Source: DATMER01 sp963844885 (lineage in GTDB: Bacteria > Acidobacteriota > Thermoanaerobaculia > Multivoradales > UBA5704). From it: a stretch of DNA of 64,000 nt. The position numbers were made by a program, and so were the translations under genes. The notes under the pieces are model-generated. The model ran no database searches, was not told the origin of the DNA, and saw only the letters and a program-made list of their open reading frames with translations. The DNA lies in NCBI GenBank assembly GCA_963844885.1, contig CAWJQA010000006.1:310001-374000 (forward strand). Direction: 5' to 3'. Shown here in pieces: positions 40,876 to 50,575 of the stretch (within the stretch, counting starts at the first letter, position 1; each line of letters opens with the position of its first letter).

Positions 40876-42334
40876 GCTGGCCGCCGGTATCGCTGACATT
40901 GTCGGGGTCGCGCTGTTCGCGGTCCCCGGCTGTGCCCTGACCTCGTTCTTCCCGGGCCTCCGCACCACGCCCTGGACACGCCGGCCCGGCTACGGCTATC
41001 TGCTCGGGGTGGCGGCCGTGGCCGGGACGCTCTACATGCTGTCGGCCCTGCTCGGCGTCCCCCTGCGGCGCCCGGCCATCTTCGGGACGGTCGCCTTGCT
41101 CACGGCGGCGGGCGTGAGCAAGGCGCTGCTCGTGCGCCGGGTCGCCATCGCGCACCGGCCGGTCCGGGCTCGGGGCCGGCTGGCTTTTCTGGCCGCCGTT
41201 GCCCTGATCGGAGCGGCGGTCTCGGTGGGGCTCCTGGCGGAGGCGGTGGTCGAGCCGCCCCGCGGCTGGGACGACCGCATGCATTGGTCGGCCCAGGCGC
41301 GCTACATCCGGTTCGAGGGCTCGGTGTTTCCGCTGGCGGTCACCCGCGGCCAGTGGTTCATCAACCATCCGCGCTACCCGGTGCTTCTGCCGGTCGCCCA
41401 GGTGGCGGTGTTGGAAGCCACCGATGCCGGGGAGGACGAGCTCCCCTTCCGTGGGCTGTATGCGGCCTTCTTCCCCGCCCTGCTGATGGTGCTCTACGAC
41501 GGCGCAAGGCGTTGGGCGGGGTGGCTCCCGGCGGGGCTCACGGTCGCCGCGGCCTGCGGCCTCCGCTTCCTCACCTTCTACTCCGACGGCGGCGCCATGA
41601 GCTCCTACAGCGACCTCCCTCTCGGCTGCTTCTACGGCGCGGCCCTGATCCTTCTGCTGCGCAGCCGGCCCGGCCAGGCCATCGCGGCGGATGGCATCGC
41701 CGCCGGCATCTTTCTTGGAGCGGCGGTCCTTGCCAAGAACGAGGGGACGATCCTCGCCGCCGCCGCGCTCATGGCGGCCGCCCTCCCGCTGATTCACCTG
41801 CGGAGAGAGAGCCGGCGCGTTCCCCTGCGGCGTTGGCACGCCAAGGCCTTCCGGCTGTTCGCGGGTGCCTCCATCCTACTGACTGCCCTCATTTTCTTCG
41901 CCTACTGGCGCTCCGGCATCCCCAACCGCCAGGACGAGAACTACGAAGGTTTCGTCCATCTGCAAACTCTCTGGCCCGCGGCGGTGACGCGCCTCCCGTC
42001 CTTCGCCGGAGAGATCTTGACCGCTACCTTCCTGACCTGGGACCACTGGACGGGCTTCTGGTGGGTGTTCGCCCTCGTCCTGATCGCGGGCCGGAGCGTC
42101 CTGCGCGGGCGGCGCGCCGCCCTCTCCCGGCCCCTGGTGCTGACCGCCCTCACCCCCCTGTGTGTGGGCTGGGGGGCGTACGCGGTGACCGAGGGTCCGT
42201 CGTGGCTGATCAAGGTGACCTGGGAGCGCTTCCTGGTGCAGGGCACGATCCCCCTCCTCTTCCTCTTTGCCCTGGCTCTGGGCGAGGTGCTGCGGCGCGG
42301 CAGGGGTTATCGCAAGGCCCCGAAACCGGGATAA
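40868..42334 (+). CDS. Multi-pass membrane protein, GT-C-like
   Basis: Translation from the GTG at 40868 (VDRLAAGIADIVGVALFAVP) gives about 488 residues with ten or more hydrophobic helices. The loop after the fourth helix contains EPPRGWDDRMHWSAQARYI, and further on NHPRYPVLLPVAQ, matching the acidic first loop and 'HPP/HPRYP' motif of GT-C transferases acting on lipid-linked sugars. The start is chosen because it overlaps the previous stop. With the 155-residue protein it may build or modify a surface glycan. Confidence 0.7.
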   Translation: MDRLAAGIADIVGVALFAVPGCALTSFFPGLRTTPWTRRPGYGYLLGVAAVAGTLYMLSALLGVPLRRPAIFGTVALLTAAGVSKALLVRRVAIAHRPVRARGRLAFLAAVALIGAAVSVGLLAEAVVEPPRGWDDRMHWSAQARYIRFEGSVFPLAVTRGQWFINHPRYPVLLPVAQVAVLEATDAGEDELPFRGLYAAFFPALLMVLYDGARRWAGWLPAGLTVAAACGLRFLTFYSDGGAMSSYSDLPLGCFYGAALILLLRSRPGQAIAADGIAAGIFLGAAVLAKNEGTILAAAALMAAALPLIHLRRESRRVPLRRWHAKAFRLFAGASILLTALIFFAYWRSGIPNRQDENYEGFVHLQTLWPAAVTRLPSFAGEILTATFLTWDHWTGFWWVFALVLIAGRSVLRGRRAALSRPLVLTALTPLCVGWGAYAVTEGPSWLIKVTWERFLVQGTIPLLFLFALALGEVLRRGRGYRKAPKPG

Positions 42335-42354
42335 ACTGATGCCCGGAACCCACC

Positions 42355-45300
42355 ATGAGCACCCTCCCCGAGAGCCGGCTCCTGCGCCTGGCCATTGCCA
42401 AGGGTCTTCTCGCCTGGGAGGATCTCGACGCCGTCGCCGGCGCGGTCCCATCGCGGAGTGATGCGCCCGCCGAGCGCCTCTGGATCCAGGCGCTCATCGA
42501 CTCGGGCCGGCTGAAGCGGGAGGATCTGGCCGGTCTCCTGAGCCAGTTGGAAGCCGAAGGCGACCCGTTTCCGCCGACGCTCGTCGCCGCCCCGCCGGGA
42601 CGGGCCGGCGCGGTCGCCTTCCCTCCCGAGCTGCGCTTCCTCAAGGACTGGCCGCGCTACCGGGTGGAGCGCTTCCTGGGCTCCGGCGGCATGGGCTCGG
42701 TCTACCTGGCCACCGATCCGCAGCTCGGCCGCCTCGTGGCGCTCAAGTTCCTGCACCACAACGACCCGGCGCTCGTCATGCGCTTCCTGCGCGAGGCCCG
42801 CGCCCAGGCCCGGGTCGAGCACTCCAACATCTGCCCGGTACACGAGGCCGGCGAGGTCGAGGGCCGCCCCTACATCGCGATGCAGTACATCGAGGGGAAG
42901 AGCCTCTCCGAGCTGCGCGGCCGGATCTCGACCGAGACGGCCGTGCGGATCGTCCGCGACGTGGCCTGGGCGGTCCACGCCGCCCACAAGACCGGCCTGA
43001 TCCACCGCGATCTCAAGCCGGCGAACATTCTGGTCGGTCAGGACGATGCGGGGAGCGTCTACCATCCCTGGGTGGTCGATTTCGGCCTGGCGCAGGCGCA
43101 GGGCGAAGAGGCGCTCACCCGCACCGGTCTGATCGCCGGCACACCGGCCTACGTGTCTCCCGAGCAGGCTCAGGGCGCCGCCCTCGACCGCCGCACCGAT
43201 GTCTACAGCCTCGGCGTCGTGCTTTACGAGATGCTGGCGGGAAGCCCGCCGTTCGCGGGATCGAACCCGGCCGGCACGCTCGTCCGGGTGCTCCAGGAAG
43301 AGCCCGAGCCGTTGCGCCAGCGCCGGCCGGCCATTCCCGCCGACTTGGAGACGATCGTCCTCAAATGCCTGGAGAAGGACCCGGCGCGGCGTTACGACTC
43401 CGCCCGCGCCCTGGCTGAAGACCTCGACCGCTGGCTGGCGGGCGACCCGATCGCGGCGCGCCCCGCCGGCTGGTCCTACCGCCTGGGCAAGCGGCTGCGC
43501 AAGCACAAGGCGCTCGTCGCCGTGGCCGCCGCCGCCCTGATCCTCCTCGTGGCGTCGGGCGCCGAAGTCGTCCGCACCCGCTGGCAGGCGCGGGAGCGGG
43601 CCGAGCTCGCGCAGCGCTTCGGCCAGAGGGTGGAGAGCCTGGAGGCCCGGCTGCGCATCGAGGCGTTCCTCCCCCTCCACGAGGTGACCGCCGCGAAGCG
43701 GCGGCTGCGGCGCGAGCTCGAAACGATCCAGGAGGAGATGCGCCGGCTCGGCCCTGTCGCCGAAGGCCCCGGCCACTTCGCGCTCGGCCAGGGCTACCTC
43801 GCTCTCCACCAGGACGAACTGGCCCGCGAGCATCTGGAGAAGGCCTGGCAGGCCGGCGAGCGGACCCCCGAGGTGGCCGCCGCCCTCGGCCTCGTCTTCG
43901 CCACGTTCGTCGACAAGATCCTGTCCAACCCCGGCTTCGCCCCGGCGCTGGACCCGGACCAGGTGCGCAGCCGGTACCGCACGCCCGCCCTCTCCTACCT
44001 CAAGGAGTCGGCGCGCAACTCCCATCCGCCGCCCCCGTACATCCTCGGGCTGATCGCCTACTACGAGGGCCGCGACGCCGAGGCCGTCGCCCGCGCGCGA
44101 CAGGCCTACCGGGAAGACCCCTCGCTCTACGAAGCCGCGCTGCTCGAAGCCCGGGTCTACAAGCGCCAGGGCGACGCCGCCTCCGACGGCGCTCGCCGGG
44201 AGGAGGCGCTGCGGCTCTACGACCAGGCCGAGGCGGTCTACCGCCGGCTGTTGGCCGCCGTGCCGAGCGACGCCACGGTTCATGCCGCCGAATGCCAGCT
44301 CCAGGCGCACCGGCTCCTGGCCGAGAGCGAGGAGGCCGACCTCTCCGAAGAGCGCTTCCGCGAGGCGCTCCAGCCCTGCGAGACCGCCTTGCAGGTCGAT
44401 CCCGGGCTGAGCGACGTCCATACGTTCAAGGCCGGGCTGTTCTGGACGCGGGGCGACCGCCGGCAGCGCCGCGGCGGCGACCCTCAGCAGGACTTCTCGG
44501 CGGCCATCGCCGAAGCGCGCAAGGCCATCGCGCTCAACCCGCGGGACGCGCGGGCCTTCAACCATCTCGCCACCGCCCACCGGCTGCTGGCGTCGTGGCA
44601 GCTCAGCCGGGGCTCCGATCCAGGAACGGACCTGCGGCAGGCCCTCCAGGCCGCGAAGGAGGCCGTCCGCCTCGCGCCCGAGCTGGCGAGCAACCACAAC
44701 TGCCTGGCGCTCGCCTGCATGATGGCCGGCCAGGACCAGGAGCGCCGGGGGGTGGACCCCCGCCCTCTCCTCCGGAAGGCCGTCGCCAGCTACGGCCGCG
44801 CCCTGGCGCTGAACCCGAAGTACCTCCCTTCCCAGATCAACGTGGGGCAGGCCTGGAACCAGATCGCGGAAGCCGAGATCACCCGTGGCCTGGATCCCTC
44901 GACGTCCCTGGAATCCGCCATCGCGGCCTTCCGTCGCGCCGTCGCGCTCAATCCGGAGTCGTTGCCCGCCCACAACAACCTGGGCAACGCGTACCTGACG
45001 CTCGGAGAGTATCTCCTGGCGCGCGGCTCCGATCCCAGGCCGGCGCTGCGGCAGGCCATGGCCTCCTATGAGCGGACGCTCGCGCTCCGGCCCGATTACG
45101 CCTACGGCCCCTATAACCTCGCCTACACCTGGCGCCTCGTGGCCGAGGCTCTCGCCGAGCGCGGCGAGGATCCCGGGCCGGCCCTCACGGCGGCCCGGTC
45201 CCGGATCGAGGACTCTCTACGGATCAACCCGGACGACGCCGACACCTTCCTGGAGCGCGGCCGGATCGAGCTGATCGCCGCCCGAAAAGCCTTGTACGGC

Positions 45301-45681
45301 GATCCGAGCCCCGAGTTGAAGGCCGCGGGCGCCGCCCTGGACAAAGCCGAAGCGCTGAACCCGGGAGCGCCGGAGATCTACCTGGAGCAGGCACGGTTGG
45401 AGCGCTGGCGCGCCGAGGCGGGTCTCGACACCCCAAAGGCCGTCCACCGCGGGCTGGAGCGGGCGGAGAGGGCACTCGCCTTCAACGCCCGGGACGCCCG
45501 CGCCCTCGCCGTCCGGGGTGCGCTCCTCCATCTCGCCGCGCGCCTGGAGACCGATCCGGCACGCCGGAAGGAAGAGGCGGACCGGGCCGAGGCGTCGCTG
45601 CGCGAAGCGATCACCCTCAACCCGCTCCTGCGGAAGGAGTACGGAGCCCTCCTCCCGCCCGGCGGGCCCCGAGGGAGGTGA
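42355..45681 (+). CDS. Membrane-anchored Ser/Thr protein kinase with TPR tail
   Basis: The 1108-residue protein has a short N-terminal helical region, then a Hanks-type kinase domain (about 100-360): glycine loop LGSGGMGSVY, Lys131 in VALKF, catalytic HRDLKPANIL (about 217-226), DFGLA (242-246), and GTPAYVSPEQ. One transmembrane helix follows (ALVAVAAAALILLVASGAEVV, about 385-405), then about 700 residues of TPR units (for example VALNPESLPAHNNLGNAYLTLGEY). All key catalytic residues are present. The TPR part would be outside the cytoplasm and could sense or bind a partner protein. Confidence 0.93.
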   Translation: MSTLPESRLLRLAIAKGLLAWEDLDAVAGAVPSRSDAPAERLWIQALIDSGRLKREDLAGLLSQLEAEGDPFPPTLVAAPPGRAGAVAFPPELRFLKDWPRYRVERFLGSGGMGSVYLATDPQLGRLVALKFLHHNDPALVMRFLREARAQARVEHSNICPVHEAGEVEGRPYIAMQYIEGKSLSELRGRISTETAVRIVRDVAWAVHAAHKTGLIHRDLKPANILVGQDDAGSVYHPWVVDFGLAQAQGEEALTRTGLIAGTPAYVSPEQAQGAALDRRTDVYSLGVVLYEMLAGSPPFAGSNPAGTLVRVLQEEPEPLRQRRPAIPADLETIVLKCLEKDPARRYDSARALAEDLDRWLAGDPIAARPAGWSYRLGKRLRKHKALVAVAAAALILLVASGAEVVRTRWQARERAELAQRFGQRVESLEARLRIEAFLPLHEVTAAKRRLRRELETIQEEMRRLGPVAEGPGHFALGQGYLALHQDELAREHLEKAWQAGERTPEVAAALGLVFATFVDKILSNPGFAPALDPDQVRSRYRTPALSYLKESARNSHPPPPYILGLIAYYEGRDAEAVARARQAYREDPSLYEAALLEARVYKRQGDAASDGARREEALRLYDQAEAVYRRLLAAVPSDATVHAAECQLQAHRLLAESEEADLSEERFREALQPCETALQVDPGLSDVHTFKAGLFWTRGDRRQRRGGDPQQDFSAAIAEARKAIALNPRDARAFNHLATAHRLLASWQLSRGSDPGTDLRQALQAAKEAVRLAPELASNHNCLALACMMAGQDQERRGVDPRPLLRKAVASYGRALALNPKYLPSQINVGQAWNQIAEAEITRGLDPSTSLESAIAAFRRAVALNPESLPAHNNLGNAYLTLGEYLLARGSDPRPALRQAMASYERTLALRPDYAYGPYNLAYTWRLVAEALAERGEDPGPALTAARSRIEDSLRINPDDADTFLERGRIELIAARKALYGDPSPELKAAGAALDKAEALNPGAPEIYLEQARLERWRAEAGLDTPKAVHRGLERAERALAFNARDARALAVRGALLHLAARLETDPARRKEEADRAEASLREAITLNPLLRKEYGALLPPGGPRGR

Positions 45682-45685
45682 TCGA

Positions 45686-47254
45686 TCAGTGCCAGCCGGT
45701 CAGCACCCGGACAGGCTCACGCAGTTGATCCTGGAGGAACTCGCGCAGCGGGGAGAGGTGCCGCTCCTCGTGCTTCCACTCGCCGTGCAGATCCTCGCCC
45801 AGGTGGTGCTCGGCGACGAGCAGGGGACCGCTCCAGCGGCGGATGACCGGGTGGAGGGCCGCCGCCGCGAAGGGATCATCCTCGACCGCGCCGACCTCCA
45901 TCGTGACCGTGTAGTAGTGGCTGCTCGCGGAGAGCTCGGTCTCCTGGATATACGCCAGCGGCATCTCCTCGAAGTGGAGCGCCGGCCCACCGTTCTCCGG
46001 CATCACGATCAGGTCGTGGAGGAAGCCTTGCTGCTGCCAGATGGCCGAGGTCTTGTTGATGCGTGCGACCAGGGTGTCGACCAGGCCGTCGAGCGTCGGC
46101 GTGACCTCGCGGCTCGGCCAGTCCGTGGCGTGATACCGCTTCTCCAGCATCCGGAAGAGGGCGCGCGTGTTGTAGCGGAAGCCGTGGATGAAGGCGGAGG
46201 CGGCCTTCTTGTAGTCGCGCGACTGGGTGATGGTGCCGGCGAAGTACATGCCGGGCACGTTGGTCGACTCCCACTCGCAGGTCAGCGACGGGAACCGGCC
46301 GTTGACGGTCAGGTCGGGCCGGCACTCCTCGCCGAAGATGGAGTTGTCGAAGCGGAAGCCGGTGCAGACGATGATCCGGTCGTAGACCAGCTCCTCGGCC
46401 TCACGGGAGGCGTGCGAGTAACGGACCGACGCCGCCAGCCTGCCGTCCTCCCGGCGCACGATGCTCTCCAGGGAGGCGTCGAGGACCGCGTTCCGGGATT
46501 TGAGCTGGCAGGTGTCGAGGAAGTTGTTGTTCACCGCCCGCAGGTGGCCGACGAAGTGGGACTGCCAGGCCAGCCGCACCGGGCTCGGGCTGAGGACGTG
46601 GATCACCGCCGCCGTCTCGATCAGGTTGCCGGCGGTCTCGAAGGCCGAGTTGCCCTTGCCGACGACCAGCACGCGCTGGTTGACGAAGTCCTTCGGATCG
46701 ACGGAGACGGTCGTGTAGTCCTCCGCCAGATCGATGCCCGGGATGTCCGGGATGTTCGGCCGGGTCACGCCGGTGGCTACGATCAGCCGGCGGCAAGTAC
46801 ACGCATTGCCCTGCGCATCGGTCAGGCGGAAGCCGCCGGGGGCGTCGGGGCGGTGGGGGCGGTGGGTCTTCTCGACACGGACGATCTCCGTGTGGCAGCG
46901 GATGTTGAGCGCGAAGCCCTCCGCATAATCGCCCAGATATTTCACCATCCGGTCCGCGGGCGGAAAGTATTCGGTGCTGTAATCCTTGAACAGGAGCGGA
47001 GCGTCGTCGCTGAGGAGCGAGTTCCAGTCGAACCGGAGGTTGACTTCGGGATCGTCGTAGCCGGTGTAGACCTTGTTGATGGAGATCAGCATTCGATGGC
47101 GGGGGAACTGGCGGAAGAACTCGCCGGGGCCCTCGCCCCGTTCGAGAATCATGTAGCTTCGTCCGGCGCGAGAGAGGTGATGGCCGAGTTGCAGCCCGGC
47201 CGGGCCGGCTCCGAGAATGAGATACTCGAAGTCTACGTTTCCACCGTGATCCAT
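45686..47254 (-). CDS. FAD/NAD(P)-dependent monooxygenase-like oxidoreductase
   Basis: The 522-residue protein has two dinucleotide-binding motifs: ILGAGPAGLQLGHHL (FAD) and VLVVGKGNSAFETAGNLIE (NAD(P)H). Between them are YFPPADRMVKYLGDYAEGF and VATGVTRPNIPD; later IIVCTGFRFD and YFAGTITQSRDYKKAASAFI. The layout matches flavin-containing monooxygenases and the FOXRED2-like group. An N-hydroxylase or Baeyer-Villiger role is possible. A strong ribosome site (GGAGGGGGAAC) precedes the ATG. It diverges from the NRPS fragment gene, and the two may once have served one siderophore-like pathway. Confidence 0.85.
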   Translation of the reverse strand: MDHGGNVDFEYLILGAGPAGLQLGHHLSRAGRSYMILERGEGPGEFFRQFPRHRMLISINKVYTGYDDPEVNLRFDWNSLLSDDAPLLFKDYSTEYFPPADRMVKYLGDYAEGFALNIRCHTEIVRVEKTHRPHRPDAPGGFRLTDAQGNACTCRRLIVATGVTRPNIPDIPGIDLAEDYTTVSVDPKDFVNQRVLVVGKGNSAFETAGNLIETAAVIHVLSPSPVRLAWQSHFVGHLRAVNNNFLDTCQLKSRNAVLDASLESIVRREDGRLAASVRYSHASREAEELVYDRIIVCTGFRFDNSIFGEECRPDLTVNGRFPSLTCEWESTNVPGMYFAGTITQSRDYKKAASAFIHGFRYNTRALFRMLEKRYHATDWPSREVTPTLDGLVDTLVARINKTSAIWQQQGFLHDLIVMPENGGPALHFEEMPLAYIQETELSASSHYYTVTMEVGAVEDDPFAAAALHPVIRRWSGPLLVAEHHLGEDLHGEWKHEERHLSPLREFLQDQLREPVRVLTGWH

Positions 47255-47368
47255 GTTCCCCCTCCATCAAGATGTCCGCTGGCCGCCGCGGACTGAAAAA
47301 ATGGGCAGAGCCCGTAATGCTCTACCAGTGTCCGAACTCGCCCGATTCGGGACACCGGGCCGCTTCCA

Positions 47369-49393
47369 ATGGTGATCCCCGCCCCTGTCGATCCGGCCGC
47401 CCTCGCCCGCAGTCTCCGGCTGCCGCCGCGGGCGCTGCGCATCGTCGACCTGTCGGCCCTCCCATCCCCCCGGCGGGAGGCGGAGAACGGCCGGCTGGTG
47501 GCGGAGACGGGGATGCTGGAGATCCCTCCCCGGCTGCGGATGCGGGTGGAGGTGCTGCCGGACGAGCCCGGCGAGGCTCCCGGCGAGATGGACTGGCTGG
47601 TATTCGGCCCCGAGATTCCGCGCCGGGCCGAGGAGAAGGTCTACTCGTCGCCTCTGGGTTACTGGGCCGAGCGGGTACCCGAGCTGCCTCCGCCGCCCGG
47701 GCTGCCGGCGATATCGACGATATCGGCGGGCATCCCTTCTCCCCTCCGGCGGCGGCTCACCGAGCTGGATGTGGAGACCTGGGAGGAGCTGCGGGCGCGC
47801 GCGGCCTGGGCCGGGATCTCTCCCGCCGCCCTGTTCCTCGCCGCGCTGGCGGATGCGCTCGCGGCCTGGAGTACCTCTCCCCGGCTCACGGTCGAGCTGG
47901 CGCTGACCGGCACGCCCGGCGGCCTGTGGGTCCCGCTGGCGCTCGACAGCGGCTCTCCCGTGCCGTTCGAGGAGCGGGCGCGCGGCGTGCAGGAGCGCCT
48001 CCGCCGCGATCTGGCCTATCCCCTCCCCCGTTCGGTCCGGCCGGAGGGGCTCTCCGCCCTGCCCGTGGCCGTGGCCCTGCCGCCGCGGCTGTTCCGGCGG
48101 GAGGGCGAGGAAGAGACGGAGGCGCGGGACAGCGGCCGGCGGCCGGCCCGGGGCCGCGTCCGCGAGCCGCTCCTCCTCCAGCTTCAGGCCGCCGAGCGGG
48201 AAGGCGGGCTCCTCCTGTTCTGGGATGTGGCCGAGGCATCGTTTCCACCAGGCGTGACCGAAGCCCTGACGGCCGCCTTCCGGGACCTGCTCCGCCGCCT
48301 GTCCGCCGGCCCGTCCTGGCGGGAGGTGCGGCGCCGTCTCATCCCTCCCCAGCAGCTCGCCCGGATGGTGGCGTTCAACACGACCGGCTCCCCCCTGCCG
48401 GAGCCGTACCCGTGGGAGCTGTTTGCCGCCCGTGCGCGCCGCCAGCCGGAGCGGATCGCGGTGGCCGCTCCGGGGGGCTCCATCACGTACGGCAGCCTGC
48501 TCCGGACATCCAGCCGGCTCGGCCAGCTCCTCCAGCGGCACGGAGCGCGGCGCAATGCGCCGGTCGCGGTGGCCCTGGAGCCCGGGCCGGACGCCGTGGC
48601 GGCCATCCTCGGCGTGCTCGCCGCGGGCGCCGCCTACCTTCCGGTCGACCCGGCCTTGCCGCCGGACCGGTTCCGGTCTCTCCTGGAACACGGCCGGATC
48701 GAGCTGGCCGTAACCCGCGAGGAGCTCGCGGATGCGCTCGACTGGCCCGAAGAGATCGCGGGGGTGATGATGGACGATTTGCCGGACGATCTGCCGGAAG
48801 GATCTCCCCCCGTGCCGTCCGCGTCCCCCAAGGATCTCGCCTGCATCCTCTCCGGAGTCATGCTGGAGAACCGCGGGGTGGCGAACCTGGTGGTGGACCT
48901 GGTGCGCCGCCTCGCGATCGGACCCGGCGACCGGACGCTCGCCCGGTCCCCGCTGTCCGAGGGGCCTTCGCTGTTCGAGGTTTTCGGCACGCTCGCGGCG
49001 GGCGGCACGCTCGTGTTCGGGGAGGGAGAGGGGATCACCGTGCGGGTCGCCTCGCCCGCCCGGATTGAAACGCAGACGAGAGTCACCGAGCTGCGCGGCT
49101 CACTGGAGACCACGGTGTGGGCCACCGTCCACGAAGCCGGGGAAGACGGCGCCTCCTTCGGCCGGCCGCTCTCGAATCAGAGCGCCCACGTCCTGGACGG
49201 CCGGATGGAGCTTTGCCCGTTCTGGGTGGAGGGCGATCTCTATCTGGGTGGGAACGGGCTCGCCCGCGGCTACTGGCGGGACCCGGCCCGGAGCGCGGCC
49301 CGCTTCGTGATTCACCCCGACACGGGCGAGCGCCTGTTCCGGACCGGCCGCCGGGCGCGCTGGGTACACGACGGCCGGATCGAAGTCCTATAG
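47369..49393 (+). CDS. Degenerate NRPS fragment: partial condensation/heterocyclization domain plus truncated adenylation domain
   Basis: Residues about 90-350 match only the second half of a condensation (cyclization-type) domain: YWAERVPELPPPPGLP and SPAALFLAALADALAAWS; the HHxxxD-containing half is absent. The rest is an adenylation domain: SITYGSLLRTSSRLGQLLQ, VALEPGPDAVAAILGVLAAGA, AAYLPVDPALPPDRF. The A3 phosphate-loop motif (normally SGSTGxPKG) reads ACILSGVMLENRG, so about seven residues are missing. The protein stops at WVHDGRIEVL, before A8, so the lysine-bearing C-terminal subdomain and carrier domain are missing. The frame is intact. It is unlikely to activate an amino acid; it may be a decaying gene or have a non-catalytic role. 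Confidence 0.75.
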   Translation: MVIPAPVDPAALARSLRLPPRALRIVDLSALPSPRREAENGRLVAETGMLEIPPRLRMRVEVLPDEPGEAPGEMDWLVFGPEIPRRAEEKVYSSPLGYWAERVPELPPPPGLPAISTISAGIPSPLRRRLTELDVETWEELRARAAWAGISPAALFLAALADALAAWSTSPRLTVELALTGTPGGLWVPLALDSGSPVPFEERARGVQERLRRDLAYPLPRSVRPEGLSALPVAVALPPRLFRREGEEETEARDSGRRPARGRVREPLLLQLQAAEREGGLLLFWDVAEASFPPGVTEALTAAFRDLLRRLSAGPSWREVRRRLIPPQQLARMVAFNTTGSPLPEPYPWELFAARARRQPERIAVAAPGGSITYGSLLRTSSRLGQLLQRHGARRNAPVAVALEPGPDAVAAILGVLAAGAAYLPVDPALPPDRFRSLLEHGRIELAVTREELADALDWPEEIAGVMMDDLPDDLPEGSPPVPSASPKDLACILSGVMLENRGVANLVVDLVRRLAIGPGDRTLARSPLSEGPSLFEVFGTLAAGGTLVFGEGEGITVRVASPARIETQTRVTELRGSLETTVWATVHEAGEDGASFGRPLSNQSAHVLDGRMELCPFWVEGDLYLGGNGLARGYWRDPARSAARFVIHPDTGERLFRTGRRARWVHDGRIEVL

Positions 49394-50506
49394 CCGCTCC
49401 AGGCGCTCCAGCTTTTCCGCCAGGGCCAGCAGCTCGGCGCTGGCGTTGGGCCGGCGGCCGGCCAGCTCGCGCAGGCCGGCGACGACCGGCGCGACGCCGG
49501 GACCCGGCCCGCCAAGCGCCAACAACCGATCCGCCAGGGCGAGCGCCTCCGCCTTCGCCGCCTGCCTGCGCTCCGCGATCCCGCGCAGCTCCGTGATCAG
49601 ACCACCGAAACCGCCACCACCACCGTGGCTCTCCCCCCCGCCGTGATCCGGCTTCTCTCCAAGAATGCGCCGCTCCGTCCCCGGCCACTCGTCTTCGGGA
49701 TCGTCGTCGAAGCCGTAGGAGTCCTTGCCGCCCCTCCAGGTGGCCCGCCGTTGCGCGCGCAGGCCCGCGGCGCCTTCGATCGACGTCATCCAGGCGGTGA
49801 AGTTGTCGTCCAGGCGCCGGACCGCGATGGGCCAGCGCAGCTTCGGAAGCTCGGTGGCCTGGCCGGCTCCGCCCAGATCGTCTCCGGCCTGGAGGAGCTT
49901 ATCGGCGAAGATCAGTCCCAGCATGTCGAGGTTGTCCGCAGGCCAGAGCCGCTTCACCCGGCCCGACTCGACGACCGCGTAGAGCTCGTCGCGCAGCTTG
50001 CAGCGGCCGTAGTAGTCCTTGCCGTGCTCCGGCGGCGGCCAGGCCCGGGCGCCCGGCGCCACGATCCCATCCCGGGTCGCGAACAGGCGGCAGACCGCAT
50101 GATGGTGCCGGAGCCAGCGGCCGGTGACGTCCAGAAGCTGCCGGCTGACGTCAGGGGATTTCTGCCGCACCTTCCAGCCGAGCCAGCGCAGGCCGAGCGC
50201 GGCGGTGATCCACCACTGGCTGTGCGAGGGGGAGAGCTGCTCGTTGGCGCCGCCGCGGGTCATGAATCCGCCCTCGACCTGGTTGTCGAAGAACTGGATG
50301 AGCCCCTTCAGCTCCTCGTCCCGCTGCTGCTGCGTCCCCATTTCCAGGGCCCAGGTGAGGCGCGCCGCGCGGGCGAGCAGCTCGTGGTTGGGCGTGCCGC
50401 CGGCGGGGCTGTCCGGGCTGCGCGGCCCGCCCGGGATACGGTCCGGATAGTCGCCGTCCAGGATCATGTCACTCCACTTGCGCGTGATCCCCTTTTCATA
50501 TCCCAT
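49388..50506 (-). CDS. Hypothetical protein, 372 residues
   Basis: I place the start at the ATG at 50506 (MGYEKGITRKWSDMILDGDY), which has AAGGAG at the right distance; longer starts overlap the divergent sigma gene. The protein has no signal or membrane segment. It contains a helical, Trp-rich region (HSQWWITAALGLRWLGWKVR), HAVCRLFATRDGIVAPGARA, a Gly/His-rich linker (HGGGESHGGGGGFGG) and a C-terminal coiled coil (RQAAKAEALALADRLLALGG). I do not recognise a family. It is divergent from the sigma/anti-sigma pair, so a regulatory link is possible. It overlaps the NRPS fragment end by six bases. Confidence 0.75.
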   Translation of the reverse strand: MGYEKGITRKWSDMILDGDYPDRIPGGPRSPDSPAGGTPNHELLARAARLTWALEMGTQQQRDEELKGLIQFFDNQVEGGFMTRGGANEQLSPSHSQWWITAALGLRWLGWKVRQKSPDVSRQLLDVTGRWLRHHHAVCRLFATRDGIVAPGARAWPPPEHGKDYYGRCKLRDELYAVVESGRVKRLWPADNLDMLGLIFADKLLQAGDDLGGAGQATELPKLRWPIAVRRLDDNFTAWMTSIEGAAGLRAQRRATWRGGKDSYGFDDDPEDEWPGTERRILGEKPDHGGGESHGGGGGFGGLITELRGIAERRQAAKAEALALADRLLALGGPGPGVAPVVAGLRELAGRRPNASAELLALAEKLERLERL

Positions 50507-50575
50507 GAATGACTCCTTGAATCCCTTCAGTGTACCGCGGAAGGGCTTGACGTAGTACGCTATCCCTATTCCGGC

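Noticed and set aside
42307..44973. 888-codon open frame antisense to the kinase gene
   Set aside because: No recognisable domain; it is the GC-rich mirror of a gene with complete kinase and TPR motifs.
50547..50575. Promoter TTGACG...TATTCC before the second sigma gene
   Set aside because: Spacer is only about 14 bases, too short to support.
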